Made by a program: the position numbers and the translations under genes. A stretch of DNA of 64,000 nucleotides. It comes from Ursus arctos. Taxonomy: Eukaryota; Chordata; Mammalia; Carnivora; Ursidae. How positions within the stretch are numbered: position 1 is the stretch's first letter; the number at the start of each line of letters is the position of its first letter. The notes beneath the pieces are model-generated. The model made no database searches. It saw nothing but the letters and a program-made list of their open reading frames with translations, and was not told where the DNA came from. The stretch covers positions 1,252,501 through 1,316,500 of the forward strand of contig NW_026622819.1 in NCBI RefSeq assembly GCF_023065955.2. Direction: 5' to 3'. Shown piece by piece: positions 36,841-48,436 of this stretch.

Positions 36841-39484
36841 CCCCGTGTGGATGACTACCACTTTTCTTTAGCCACAGGAAGGAGGGTCTGAAGAGCCCGG
36901 AGAACCTTCTGGATCCCAGGCATTCTCTTCCCTGCCCCGTGCAGAGCGGTGACCACATTCCCTTCTACGATTGAGACCCATCAGTCAGCACACTGAAGCA
37001 GCCGGTGTGTCCAGGGGCCGTCCCCCGTCCCCCGCCGGTATGATCATGACCAGGGGCCTTCAGAGTGGTGACCCCGCTGTTGAGTGCATATGACTCCCTG
37101 ATGTCCCACATGGTCTGGCGTCCCCTGCCCACGTCCCCGGGAGGTCCGTGGGTGTTTGATGGTGGTCGCCAGCCCCAAATCTCTCAAGGCTTTGAGCCCA
37201 GACTGCACACACCTGTCTCCACGACGTTTGTCCTGACTGTGGGCCACTGTGGCCCCGGGTTTGCAGGAGTTAGTGTCTGTCCCGAGCCGCTGTGCAGAAG
37301 TCAGCAAGAGGCCTGGCTGTGTCTCACCCACGGCACACGGCCATGCTGGCAAAGGGGCCCCGGACAGTCCTCTCGGAGAGGTGAGGAAGGAGACGGTATA
37401 CGGCTCTGGGGGCACGGCAGTGTCTACCCGGGCCCCCAGTGTCCCGTCCACGCTGGTGGCCCTGGGCCTGTCAACGGGCACAAGCCGGGAGGAGCCCATC
37501 ACTAAGTCGAATCTCCTTGATCAGACTTGAAGGTGGTTTCACACTGTTTTTATTCATTTCCAGGTTTTGTGGTTTTGTCCCCTTCATTAGACACATCAGG
37601 AAAGATTTGGGTTGGCTGTCTACTGGCGTCCTGGGCGCGTCAGGACTCACAAGCCGTGTTTGTGGCTGGGGTCCCACCCCCACCTCGTCTCTGGAGGTCA
37701 GGACCTGGCCGTTGGGAACGGCTTCCCCCGCGGACTGGGACCACGCTCTGCCAGCACCGCTCACGCCCACTGCTGCCCACAGAGAGTGGCCATGCCGCGT
37801 CTCTGAGATTGGAGGCTCTCTCGAGCCACACACTTCTCGAGGCTGGGGGAGGGGATGTTCTCTGACCTCGGGTGGGAAACAGTATGGACAGGTGGGCACA
37901 ATGAATCCACACAGGCACAACCCTATCTCCGTAAGCCTTGGCACCCTTCCCTTCAACCAGAGAGTCCACGTTTCCATCAACCACGGACAGCCACGCTCAG
38001 CAGTGCCAGCCAGCGCATGAAGCCCGCGCAACGCGTCAGGGCAGCTGTACCCCCAGCCCGGCCTGTGGCCCTTAGGGTCACTGCCCTACAAACACCCCGT
38101 GTTTCTTCTCATAAAAACTGTATAATCCTGCTATTCTTCTGTGCACGGTCTGTCCTCTTGGGTCACAGCACGTACCTGAGCCCTGGACACCAGGATTTCA
38201 GCCGGGTTTCCAGTTTTGAAGCAGTGAGAGGTCATGGGGACAAGGAGCTTGTAGACAAGGGCAGGGCAGTGGGAGGTGCCCAGGGGAGCTGGAGGGTCAT
38301 CGTCCCCCCCTTCCTGGACACTGCCCCCTGTCTTCTCCCAAGGCCGCCCCTTTCACCGGCCCAGGACCCGCGGGCTCGGACTCCAGCTGCACTGCCAGGC
38401 GGCCGAGAATCTGGTATCCAGGAACTGTGAGCCTCCAGCTGCTGGAGACAAGGGCCAGCACGGAGGCTCTCTGGCCCTGACGGGGCCCAGGGCGGGGGTT
38501 CACAGCCCTGGCCTTCTCAGGGCCCAGGCCTTGGCTCTGCCAAGTTTTCCACCCTCGTGCTTGTGGTGGCCACCTGGTCATCAGAGCCTCCTGTACACGG
38601 GCACCAGGCTCCGGGTGACCCCGGGTGACCCCAGGTGCAAGCTGTTGCTGTGTGCTGCGAACCATGAGGCACAGGGTCATTCATGCCTCTGGGTCTCAGC
38701 CCGTCAGCCAACTCCATCTACACTTCTGTCCTGAGGTTCTGTCCTAGGGACCACATCTGCACACAAGCCTTGCTCGGTGGGGATTGTTAAGGGGACGAAG
38801 GGCGTGGGAGAGGTTGGGGTGAGGGTCTTCAGGAAGGAAACGCCCCGGGATGTCAGCCTGCAGTGCTGGAGAGAACAGGACAGCCCCGAGTGTGGGATGC
38901 GCGCCCACCACTGCGGTCTTGGCTCCTCCGGGCATTCTGCAACCTGCTGCCCCTGCCTCCCGGACATCGAGGCCTCCTCGTTTCTGATTCCTCAACCTCT
39001 TGTGAGCCACTCTCGATGGCACGCCGACCTGGGTCTCTGCGGAGAGCAGAGGTCAGGTGCTGGCGAGGGAGCCTGGTCATGCCAGCCCAGCCCTGGGCCC
39101 CAGTGGACGGCGCGGCCACTGTAGCTCGAGGCCCTCTCCCTCGTTCCCGTCCCCTGTGGCGTGTGCACAGTGGACCGTCCCTGTGTCTCTCCTAAATGCT
39201 CCAACAACCCCGGAGCCCTGCTGCATGTGCTGGGGCAGGCAGCGGTCACTCAGCCGGGTGCATGGGGGCTCAGCGGGCCCGGCGGAGAGCCAGTGCAGGC
39301 CCCGCACGCTTCAGGCTGCCGTCTCCTCTTGTTTTCTGGAGGGAGTGAGAAGTCAGGCAAATGTGTAAAATGAAAGCAAAGCTGTGATGAATACCTGATT
39401 TTCAAGGGACCACGTAGGAAAGGCCCGTGCCATGGCCACTCTGGCACCTAGCGCACTCCTTGTATTTAAATGACATGTTGCTTT

Positions 39485-39675
39485 AATTTATTTTTATTTA
39501 AAAAGGTTTATTTATTTTAGAGAGAGAGAGTGCGGGGGTGGGGAGCAGAGGGAGAGAGTCCTCAAGCAGACTCCTCGCTGAGCTCAGAGCCTGGAGCTCG
39601 ATCCCACGACCCTGAGATCATGCCTGAGCCGAAACCAAGAGTCGGACCCTTAACTGACTGAGCCCCTAAGCGCCC
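39485..39675 (-). mobile_element. Can-SINE (tRNA-derived carnivore SINE), antisense
   Basis: Reading the minus strand from 39675: a GGGCGC start, GGCTCAGTCAGTTAAG (tRNA A-box region), GGCTCAGGCATGATCTCAGG and GTGGGATCGAGC (B-box region), a CTCTCTCT tract and an A-rich tail at 39.49-39.53 kb. It is flanked by a 14-bp target-site duplication, TGACATGTTGCTTT (39471-39484) and TGACATGCTGCTTT (39676-39689), with one mismatch. This family is restricted to Carnivora. The GATCTCAGGGTCGTGGGAT-type body resembles caniform subfamilies. Confidence 0.95.
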
Positions 39676-41464
39676 TGACATGCTGCTTTTCTCTTCAAGT
39701 CTGTTTCTGTGCTCGTATCTCACCCCCGCCCCCAGGCAGCACGATCCCACAAGCCCACACCTTCCTGCCCCCCAGATCCACCCTTGATTTCCAAAGCCTG
39801 AAATGGGTCGGGGTCGGGTCGGGGTCTGGGCCGGGCTTGTAAATGACGGGGTGATGACTGGGGAGACTCTGCAGACAGGCCCCCCACCCCACGGCCTGGG
39901 ACTGGGACTCCGGTGACTCCAGCCTGGAAGAGCTTGGAACAAATCTACTTTCCCTGCAAAGACAGCATTTCCAGACACGCTCACTGTCGCGTGAGCAGGA
40001 GGCAGAAGACGCCCCGGCCCGGCCTCGCGGCTCCACAGAGGTCCTGTCCCGCCAGGTTCCTGATGACTCTAGTGAGGGAAGAAGGGGCGTGTGAGAGCTA
40101 ACCGCCTGGTCTGCACTAGCTGGAGGACTAAGGAGAGTGCGCTCCGGCTTCCAGGAGCACGGGGCACAATAACGACTGGTTCCCGTCCTCAGGGGGCCGG
40201 ACGGGGCCCTGGATCCACTGTCCCATGCACTCCCCGTGGCGGCCACTCCGCAGCCCCACGCGGCTGCCGCAGAACTAGGTGGGGAGTCGAGGCGGCCCTC
40301 GTGACCCGCCTCCAGTCAGGGCTCTGCCGGCAGCCGTGGGGGAAGCGGCCTCGTAGGAATGAAATCAAGATAAGCGCTAAACCAACCAGGCCGGGGGAGG
40401 CCGCTGACCACTTCACCCCGAGGGCTGCGGGTCCCCTTCTGGCGGGGACGCGCCCTGCCTCGGAGGTGCCCTCACCCGCGGCCCTGCCTGGACACTGGCC
40501 CCTGGGTGCGGTCGGGGGGCCTTGTCCTCGCCATGGGGCTGCTGTGTTCCCCTGCGGTGGGACGTTCTGGGCTGGTGTGTTTCTGAAAGCACAGAGGAGG
40601 TGGGAAAGGAGGCTGAGCCGCTAATGCGCTGTCCCCACCTTGGGTGCCTCACCCCTGCCGCGCCCGACATAGAGGCGAGATCTGTCTGGGGTTTCCAGGT
40701 CCTGCAGGCCCCCGGGTCTCACGTGGCCTCAGCAGGGTCCCTGTGTGAGGTCACACTCACCCGTTTCCTCTCCCGGCACCTGCAGCCACCACACCAGCAA
40801 GCCCGTCAGCTCCACAGAGGGAGCAGAGCTCCCCCAGGGCAGGAAGGGCAGGAGGAAAGCCAGGTAGTTGCCCCTTCCCACCAGGGCTGCCCTGCCTTCC
40901 CGAGTCCTGAGGGCCAGCCTCCCTGGCGTGGGGCCCAGAGAGCGTGCGCCTGCAGCTCCTGTGCTCCCCTGAGACCGCTGCCGGCGCGGAGCACCTTTGT
41001 CTGGCCGGCGGAGCGGGTGCAGACTGTCCTTGCCGAGGCCCCCGAGTCTGCGCCTGGAGCGGTCCCCGGGGGCTGCCCCACCTCGCAGCAGTCCCCCATG
41101 TCTAACCACACGCATGACTGCTTTTCACTGCACAAGGACGAGGTGGGAGGGGCCACACCAGATTGTGATGTTCTCCCAGGCCTCCGTGTCCCACACCCCC
41201 TTCCAGGCCGCCTGGTCACAGGGATGGGGCCACCACAGAAAGACTTCATCCTATCCTCCTGCACAGATGGGAGTGTCCACTAGACACCCACAGACCAGCA
41301 GAAGCAGAGGTGAACCCAGGGTCGCCCACCGTGCCCTCTGATGACCTGGAGAGGTGCTGATGACAACACGTGTGCACGCTCCCCAGAAGGGTCTGCCCCC
41401 AGTGCCGGACAGTGTGTGCCCCGAGGTGCCGTGAGCCCCTGTCACAGAAGCAGCAGGCCCACCT

Positions 41465-41650
41465 ACACGCCTGACATCGATTATGCTCTTGCCCCGGGCG
41501 CGTGCGGTTGCAAAGCTGGGGTTTCTGTTCAGGCTGATTATCTTGAACTTGGGCTAATGTTCCATGAAAACAGAGTCTCTATCATCAAACTCATTAATTA
41601 AGGTCCCATTTGCAGGCTGGTTGTGAATCGGAGTCACTTGTGCGATGGGA
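41465..41650. promoter_or_regulatory. Small conserved-looking noncoding element
   Basis: The segment has ACATCGATTATGC, GGCTGATTATCTTGAAC, a TTGGGCTAATGTTCC element and ACTCATTAATTAAGG. It differs in composition from its GC-rich neighbours. No repeat or coding frame is recognised. Confidence 0.3.
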
Positions 41651-44084
41651 CAGCCCTGCTCTCCGCCGGTGAGGCCGCTGTGAGTCTGCAGGTCGGTTTC
41701 CAAGGCGCAGGTGGAACAGAGCAAGGACGCCCAGACGGGCCTCCCGAGGCAGACAGACTCTGATTCGAGGTCGAGGTCCGAGGGCTTGCACTTGGAGTTC
41801 AGGCTGGAGTGTTGGGGTGGAGGTCCCGTGACCAGGGGGGACTGCATGCCCCACGCACTGCTGCCTGCTGCACAGGGAGGCTCATCTGGGCAGGTCCGTC
41901 CCTGCCTGTGCAGGAGGACGGCGCCGAGCCCCGGGCCTGGAGCTCCTCGGGGTCAGGCTGGGGGGCCCTCACCCTCCCTCCCGTGACACGGGGCCCAGCT
42001 CTGATGCCTCCTCTCCCCTTCCCGTCCCAGCTGCTCATAGGCTGGGATCCTCCTGGGGCAATTCTCGGGCTGCTGGCCCAGATCCATGTCCTCGAGATCT
42101 CTCCTATGGGAGCCCCCCCTTTAGCGGTAGGCGGTCTTGCTGAGTCCAGGGCCAACTCTTCAGCCAAAGGCACTGAGACCGTCCTTCTCCCCCGCATCCC
42201 CCCGGCCTGCACTTCTCCCCACCCTGCCCCTGCATTGGGGGAGGCCACAGCTGCAACTGGCTGGGCGGAAACCTTGCCTTTTCGCCACAGGCAATCACCC
42301 AGGGAAGCTCCCAGCCTGCGGGTCCCTCGGGGCAGGTGCCCTGGGTTGGGTCAGGACGGCCCTGAGGTGCGCAGTCCATGCCTATCACACCGCTGTGCTG
42401 TGTGCGGAAAGGCTGGGGCTGTTCTCTGCGGCTCTGTCAGCACGGAGTGAGGTCTACCCCGTGGCACCCACAAGTCTATGAGCACCCACTGCTTCCCTGT
42501 GTTTCTAGCCCCAGAAATGCCCCTCATTGTGTTAGCTTCTCCCTGAGTCTCCCTGACACGAGAGTCCTCCCTGCGGCATCCAGACAGGTCCCTGACAGAA
42601 GTGAAAGCGTCCCCTGAAAACCACCTTTCCTCTGCTGCTGGGCTGTCCCTGCTGCCCGCATCCTGGTGCTTGGATATTTTCCTTCAATCCCTGGCCGCCC
42701 CATGTCCGGAGAACCTGACAAATGTGGGTGAGCAGTGCCCACCTGCCCAGCCCCAGCCACGGGGTCCCAGCCCTGTCCTGGGCACTTTGGGACTTCCTGT
42801 CCCCAGGGGCTGCGGCAAGTGACCTGAAGCTACCCCTACCCGTGGTCCTGCCCAGGCTTCCCCAGTCTGGCTCCACAAGTCCACCGAGGTGGCTGCCCCG
42901 CCTCTCCCCCCTCCCTCCCCCGAGCCCCAGGGTAAAAGGAGCACTGCCCCTTCTGGTGCCCTGGCCTCTGGACTGGCCTCTCCGTCCACCGTGACTGCTC
43001 TCCCCCCTCCTGCTCCGTCTGTCAAAATCTTGGGTGCTCACAGAGACCGGAGCCCAGGACAGCTGTGGGTCCCCCTGCTCACCACGGTCGGGGGGCATCA
43101 CTTCCGCAGGACAGGGGCAAAGACGGACATCATTCGCCTAATCTGCTAGGGCAGCTTCGAGCGCCTGGCATGGGCCCCCTGCTCTCCCCGGCCCGCTGTG
43201 ATTCTGTAAGCCCTGGGCCAGCGGAAACGGGGTTACACAAATACTGTGCACAGGGGCCCCTCGGCGCCTGCCACTGGCTTCCTACGGAGAACATACAGAT
43301 TCTGCATTGAAATAGTGCGGTGTGTTGAGCAGCACAGGTGTGGAATTCTTGGCTGGCACACCCCCACCTTGATGTATCCCCCCAGTACTACTACTGTCAC
43401 TACGATCGCCCCGTGAGATAACAGGGCCCCTGAGCCACAGGGCGGTTCTGCTCAGTCCAGGCGTCTGCCCAGACCGGCAGTGGAAATCAGAGGATCCTGC
43501 AGAAACCTAGGTCCTCCTCTAGGAGCCCCATTCCTGGGATGACTGCGTCACTGCAACAGAACAGAATCGCCGTGGATGCTGGCAACGGCGGCACTGGCTG
43601 CACCACTTAGAACAGGGGACACGCAAGGCTCGAACAACCCCTCCTGGTCCAATTCTTGCTTTGGGAGTTTGATACCTTCTTGCATTTCAGGCTTGGTTCA
43701 AGACCTCAAGGTGCTCACTGGGTGGCCCTTCTGGCTTCTGAACTCCACCCTTGGTGTTTAGGCCTCTTTAGAGGTCGCAGTAAGTGCCCGGGGGCCTGGG
43801 TCGTCCCTGCTCCCTGGCTGGTGAGGGAGCCCCTGCCTCTTAAAGTCCAGAGTGGGCTTGGTTGATCCCTGAGGACGTTCGAGGTGCCCACCCATCCTTC
43901 CCCAACAGCAGCGTGGGGGCACCGCCGGCCCAGGGATCACCCAGGTGCATGTGCAGGGGCCTGTCCTGTCCCGGGGCTTCAGATAAACTCTTCACCCCAG
44001 AGCCAGAGTCCTCTAGGGAAAACACAATTTTTTCACAATTATTTCTTCATGAAGCTGATGCTGGCTGGAAGGCAGTCCTCCCTC

Positions 44085-44170
44085 CACCTTTCTGCTCTCT
44101 GCCTCCCTGCTCACTTCTCTCCCTTCTCCCCTTTCCTCTCCTCTTCCCCCCTGCCCACTCTTCCTCCAAG
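44085..44170. repeat. Polypyrimidine tract (plus strand)
   Basis: The plus strand is almost entirely C/T over about 85 bp (CTCTCCCTTCTCCCCTTTCC and similar words), with no recognised gene context. Confidence 0.7.
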
Positions 44171-44884
44171 GCCACGCTGTTTCAGCTCCTTCCAGTGGGG
44201 CCAGAGACAGGGCCAGATGGAAAGGCCATGGTGTTTCCTTCCTGGGGCTTCACTGCCTTCCCACAACGTGATCCTGGCTAAGGGGCATTCTAGCTGCTTC
44301 TGCTTCGTGGCACCAATGGAGCAGATGCTCTGGCCATGGTGAGGGAGGGGACAGCCGCTGAGCCCAGACGCCGGGCTTCCATGGAGATGCACTGAGACCG
44401 CATCTTCCTGACGCCCTGGCGCAGCGGAGGGCAGTGTTTGGCAAGGGTGGGGACCCCTGCCCTGAGTGTGCCCGCTGAAAGGATGCAGTTCACAGCGGCT
44501 CTTCTGATACCAACTGCCACCCCCCCCCATCCCCGCCCCAGCCGGGCTGTCCCTTCACAGGAGGGCCTGCCCACTGTGAGCCAGGCTGACCTCACAGGCC
44601 TGCAGGTGGGCACCCACACCCCAGTAGAGGGGCCATGCCTAGGCACCCAGATGCCGGGAACACCACAGGGCCAGCTACACGTCTGCAGGAGGGGCCAGGC
44701 TCAGTTTCCCTTAATCCCCTGTTACCTGTCTTAGGAGACAGGAGACCTCAAGCATCCTTCCACCAGAAATCTTGCTTCTAGTTCTTCTCTTGTTCTATTG
44801 TGGAGGGGGGGAGGAGGGAAGAGGGGGAGGGGCTGAGCGGAAGAAGGGGCTGTCTGCAGCCTGGCAGGCAGGCCTGCCAGGGAA

Positions 44885-45385
44885 AGGCGGGTGGCGTAAA
44901 CCACATGCATAATCTCGGAGACCGCCACTTTAAATCGTAATTGGTTGCCTTTTAAATATCATTTAAGGGCTGGCTTCCCTGCCTCTCTCTCCAGTTAAGA
45001 AGGTGTCGTGTCAAACTCTATTACCTTGCCGGATGTCTCTCCCTTAAGTTTAAGAAAAAAAGGGGGGGGGGAGGAAAGGAAGAAAAAAACAAAGAAATGG
45101 AGGCATCAGCGGTGAATGGAGGGTCGATAAAGCTTTTAGATTTGGAGACGTTTTCTGGGAGCCCATTTCCCGCGGCTAAGAGTTGTTAATGGAGCTTAAG
45201 GAATTATCTTAGACTGGGCCGGCCGGGAGCGCCGTATATCTCCCTCGCCCGTTCCCCCGTCGGGCCTGGATATGCTGCTGTCAGACTCGCTTAATGAAAA
45301 GTAACGCGCCGCTGATTACAGTTGTATTTGGGCTCTATGTAAAGAGCACCCTTAATTTAGCATCCCTTCCTTGGCGTGTTTGAAT
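44885..45385. promoter_or_regulatory. Putative conserved noncoding block downstream of IRX4
   Basis: This is a long AT-balanced stretch with TTTAAATCGTAATTGG, repeated TTAAG/CTTAAT elements and a CTGTCA at 45278-45283. Purine runs lie around 45.05-45.09 kb. It is free of recognisable repeats and of coding-like frames, and its texture differs from the GC-rich DNA on both sides. An enhancer role is inferred from these traits only. Confidence 0.5.
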
Positions 45386-45689
45386 TGGCCACGCCTGAAT
45401 GGCTGAGAGCGCGGTCCCCAGCGCTCCTCTGCGCCTCCAGCTCCTGCCCTGACAGCCTCCCAGGGAGGGAGAGGGGCCCCTGCCCCCGACCACAGGACCT
45501 TTCCCCGAAGCACCGACTCTTAAAACCCAGGTCCCCTTGCGGCAGCCCACTCCCTGCAGGTGCCCTCCTGACCCCACCCCCAGTGCACACAGGCCAGAGG
45601 GTGGGTAAGGGTGCCCAGGGCGAGCCTTCCAGAGTTTACCCCCCTCCAAAGGTGAGGGGGAGGTGGAGCTGATAGCCCCTGGTATGTGG

Positions 45690-45790
45690 CTGAATCCCCC
45701 CAGCCCTCCTGAAGTCTTTATTTTGCACAATTTTGCAGATTAATCAAATAAATATCTTCTGGCCAGTGCCACTACGGTCTGATGGCTTCC
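45690..45790. promoter_or_regulatory. Short AT-rich conserved-looking element
   Basis: A 100-bp island contains TCTTTATTTTGCACAATTTTGCAG and the homeodomain-like ATTAATCAAATAAATATC within GC-rich flanks. Given its position between two larger blocks it may belong to the same IRX4 3' regulatory domain. Confidence 0.35.
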
Positions 45791-46099
45791 ACACTGTGGG
45801 GTTCTGACCGGGGTCTGCCGGCACAGGCCGTGCCCAGAGCGCGAGGTCCGGAGGGCAAAAGGCCCGGGCAGCAGCCTGAGCTCTAGGCGCCCTGGGCCGG
45901 CTGCGCGGGTCCACACTCAGCGGGGTCCCCGCACGCCCCTGCCACCAGCAGCCGGGCGCCCAGGCCTAGGTGCCCACGGCCCCGATCCTGCCCCGCCGCG
46001 CTGCCTGCGTCAGCGAAGCCTGGTTTTTGCTGAAACTGTCTGGCTTTGTCTGCGGTTGGGGTGGGGGCCGCCCTCGGCCGCATTAAAATTCCTGGCGCC

Positions 46100-46500
46100 C
46101 CAGCCACGGCCGCAACGCGTCTCCCGCGAGACTCCACTTTCGCTATTACTGTCAAGTACCCTTGACTCTTTATTTTTGCCCTTTTATCTATTACAACTAA
46201 TTCGAGTTCTTTTGCCCTTTTCAGTCTAAGACGTGGGCTTTCTGCAAAGCCTCCCCCTGCCAGCGAGCTCTCGGAGCGCGGAGCCTTTAGAAATTGAGGG
46301 GTTTACTGTCAAAATGAAAATTTCACTTCAAATTATCTTGGCTGATGCTCGCTCGCCAGGCCGGGGGCTCCCGCCGCAGCCTTTTGACAGGCACATCAGC
46401 GAGGAGCTTCCGAATCTCGATAATATCATCCAACAGAGCGAAAGTCAATACGGTGACAGCGCGCGGGCGGATACAATCCAATTACCGCGCCGCCCGGACA
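46100..46500. promoter_or_regulatory. Putative conserved enhancer with TALE-site cluster, 1.4 kb past the IRX4 3' end
   Basis: The block is AT-rich with well-kept short motifs. Four TGACAG/CTGTCA sites, the MEIS/PREP/TGIF core, lie at 46149-46154, 46306-46311, 46385-46390 and 46454-46459. T-rich motifs such as CTTTATTTTTGCCC are also present. It changes abruptly into CpG-rich DNA at about 46.48 kb. Open frames crossing it are not codon-like. Confidence 0.55.
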
Positions 46501-47120
46501 GGCCTGGGGCTGGGCGCCGGCTCCGCCACTCGGGGCCCGGGCCTGCCCCCTTCGCTCCACCGCTGGGGTTCGAGGTTCCGTCTCTCGGACTCGGGGGCCA
46601 CCACGCAGGGGTGCCCGACGCAGACCCGAGACTGGCTTCTGGCTGCGCGCGCCCTCCCTCTCGGTCCCAACTCTCCCCAACACCCGCCGCCCCCCCCTCC
46701 GGCCGGTCCGGTCCGGTCCGCTGCCGGCGCTCCCGGCTTACCCGGAGCCTCGCCCCGGGGCTCGGGACCCCACTGGGCCCCGGGCCCGTCCCAGCCCTCG
46801 CAGAAAAAGGCCCCGCCTCCCGTGTCCCTCCAAGGCTGCCCGCCGGCCCCCGAGAAGACCCGCGTTTCCAGCCTCGCTCGCCTCGCCGCTGCCCCCTCGC
46901 AGGTTCGCTGACCCGGCGATCTGTCCTTCCTCGGGACACCCGGGACTTTAAAAGGAGGCCCAGTGCGGCCTCAAGCTAAGCGCTGGCAGGCGAGGGCGCG
47001 CCCGGAGCCCGGAGCGCGCAGCGCTCGCCGGCAGCCCTCGAGGGGCCCTCGCAGGGGGCCAGGCGCCTGCGGGGGCGGGGGAGCAGGGGCTCCGAGTCCA
47101 CGGAAGCCAGGGAACCGGGA
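46500..47120. promoter_or_regulatory. CpG-rich island 3' of IRX4
   Basis: This stretch is very GC- and CpG-rich with no recognised exon. It joins the TALE-site block on its left. It could be an orphan CpG island marking an enhancer or an antisense/lncRNA promoter. The stop-poor frames inside (for example 46233-46979 plus and 46445-46939 minus) read as Pro/Arg/Gly/Ser-rich noise. Confidence 0.45.
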
Positions 47121-47322
47121 CTTCGCTTCAGTTCAGGGGTGAGAGCCGCCGTGGGCTTGGCTCCGAGGGGGTGGGGTTGGGGGACCCGGGTTTAAGAGCG
47201 AATCCAGGGGTCTATAATGCGCAGGAACCTAGGCGAGGCGGGGCAAGCCCGCGGCCCCCCGCCCCCGCCCCAGGGCCTTGACTCCCAGCCCCGCCTCCTC
47301 CGGGCAGCCTACTAAGTTCTTG

Positions 47323-47336
47323 CCCCCCCCCCCCCC
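47323..47336. repeat. 14-base C run
   Basis: An uninterrupted poly-C stretch about 0.55 kb past the predicted IRX4 3' end, in CpG-rich DNA. Confidence 0.8.
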
Positions 47337-47869
47337 ACCGAGGCGGGGCCCAGGGCTGTCCAAGCGCGGACGCTTCGGGCGCGGCTGCCGGTCTCTGGGG
47401 GGTAGGGGAGGGCAGGCGGGGTTAGGAGCTGGGAAGGGCCGCAGAAGACCGCCTCACCATCGCAAAGGACCGTCTGAAAGCAGTCCGCAGCGCCAGGGCC
47501 TCAGGGCAGGGATGGCCCCCCTCCTCAGTTCTCCCCTGGGCACAACTCCAGGGAATTTAGAAAGTTTAAAAGTTATTCTTATCTAGCAAGAGAAACTCCT
47601 ATTTTCTCAAAATTCTGGAGTCTGGTATACTGGGGAGAGCTTCAGAGTCTTGGGCCTCTCATCCACTTCCATTCTGGAGTCCCGCCATTCGGGAAGGACA
47701 CTGCAACTCTGCTTGGAAAGGACTGGCTTTACGTACCGCCCGGGGCTCTGCCGGCGACTTCGCTGAGGACTCCGGGCCAAGGGCCCTCTCCCCTCATTCC
47801 CTTCGGGAGTTCACCTTTCCTCTGGCAAGAGCTCTAACCCCCGGGTCTGAAACGTGTTCATCGTGCAAT

Positions 47870-48436
47870 GCAAACACCATCACTCCGTTTATTGGTTTTG
47901 TTATATTAGCCTCTGGAGCAGGCAAGTATTGGTGTGAACATACATTTAAAAAAACATAATTTTATCGAGTTAAGAGTGTGCAATAGTGTGAACGAGGTGA
48001 GTGCTGTTGGCCAACGTGCGGAGGATGCGATCAGGTCCGCGGGGTGTGGAACTCCGGGTGCCAGGAACCCGAAAGGAGACAGCCGAACAAAGCCTCAGAA
48101 CGGAAATGTCTTCTCCATGTAAACTTTGGGACGTAAACTTTATGCTTCAGGGTGGCTCCCTTCTGCTCTGAGAGCGCCCTACCCGATGGGTCGCGGAGTT
48201 TGGGAGTGGCCTGAACTGGTGCATGTCCAGGTGGGGTCGGCAGACCTGGCAAGGCAGCTCCGGGGGCTGGCCTGTGGCCCGGAGAGGCCGAGTTCAGCTC
48301 CTCCCTCCAAGGTGGCTTGGCTGCCTGAACTTTGCCGTGCTCCTGTCCTGCTTTGGAAACTTGGTAGAAAAAGAGTCTGCGACCTACAGGCCTGCAGCCC
48401 GAGCCCTGGCTCCTCCTCTGCTCAGGCGCGGGCCCG
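47870..48436 (-). other. IRX4: IRX4 3'UTR (predicted)
   Basis: This is the sequence from the stop codon to the first good polyadenylation context, about 550 nt. It is AT-richer than the coding exon, especially from 47.88 to 48.14 kb. The 3' end is inferred from the AATAAA signal and the G/T-rich stretch beyond it; a longer or alternative 3' end cannot be excluded. Confidence 0.65.
47888..47893 (-). promoter_or_regulatory. IRX4 polyadenylation signal AATAAA
   Basis: The canonical hexamer lies on the minus strand about 545 nt past the stop. It is followed, in the direction of transcription, by a G/T-rich stretch (ATGGTGTTTGCATTG) suitable as a downstream element. A weaker CATAAA lies at about 48.14 kb. 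Confidence 0.65.

Larger units (their letters stand above)
31701..44884. other. Gene-free GC-rich stretch with scattered repeats
   Basis: Holds the LTR remnant (36.6 kb), the Can-SINE (39.5 kb), a poly-C run (32.85 kb), an AT-rich patch at 34.35-34.55 kb, the small element at 41.5 kb and the polypyrimidine tract at 44.1 kb. The 271-codon plus frame at 35626-36441 begins at TTG and has no recognisable domain. No exon with family similarity is seen. Confidence 0.5.

Noticed and set aside
38240..38640. Possible further antisense LTR fragment and a short GGGTGACCCC repeat
   Set aside because: Only isolated words match (for example GGAACTGTGAGCCTCCAG); the order is not convincing, and the repeat has only about three copies.
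1..45000. Search for exons of NDUFS6 and MRPL36, expected 3' neighbours of IRX4 by human synteny
   Set aside because: No matching peptide segments are visible in any frame; they probably lie beyond the window.
46233..46979. 248-codon plus-strand frame near the IRX4 3' end
   Set aside because: It spans an enhancer-like AT-rich block and a CpG island; the codon content changes abruptly with base composition and no domain is present.
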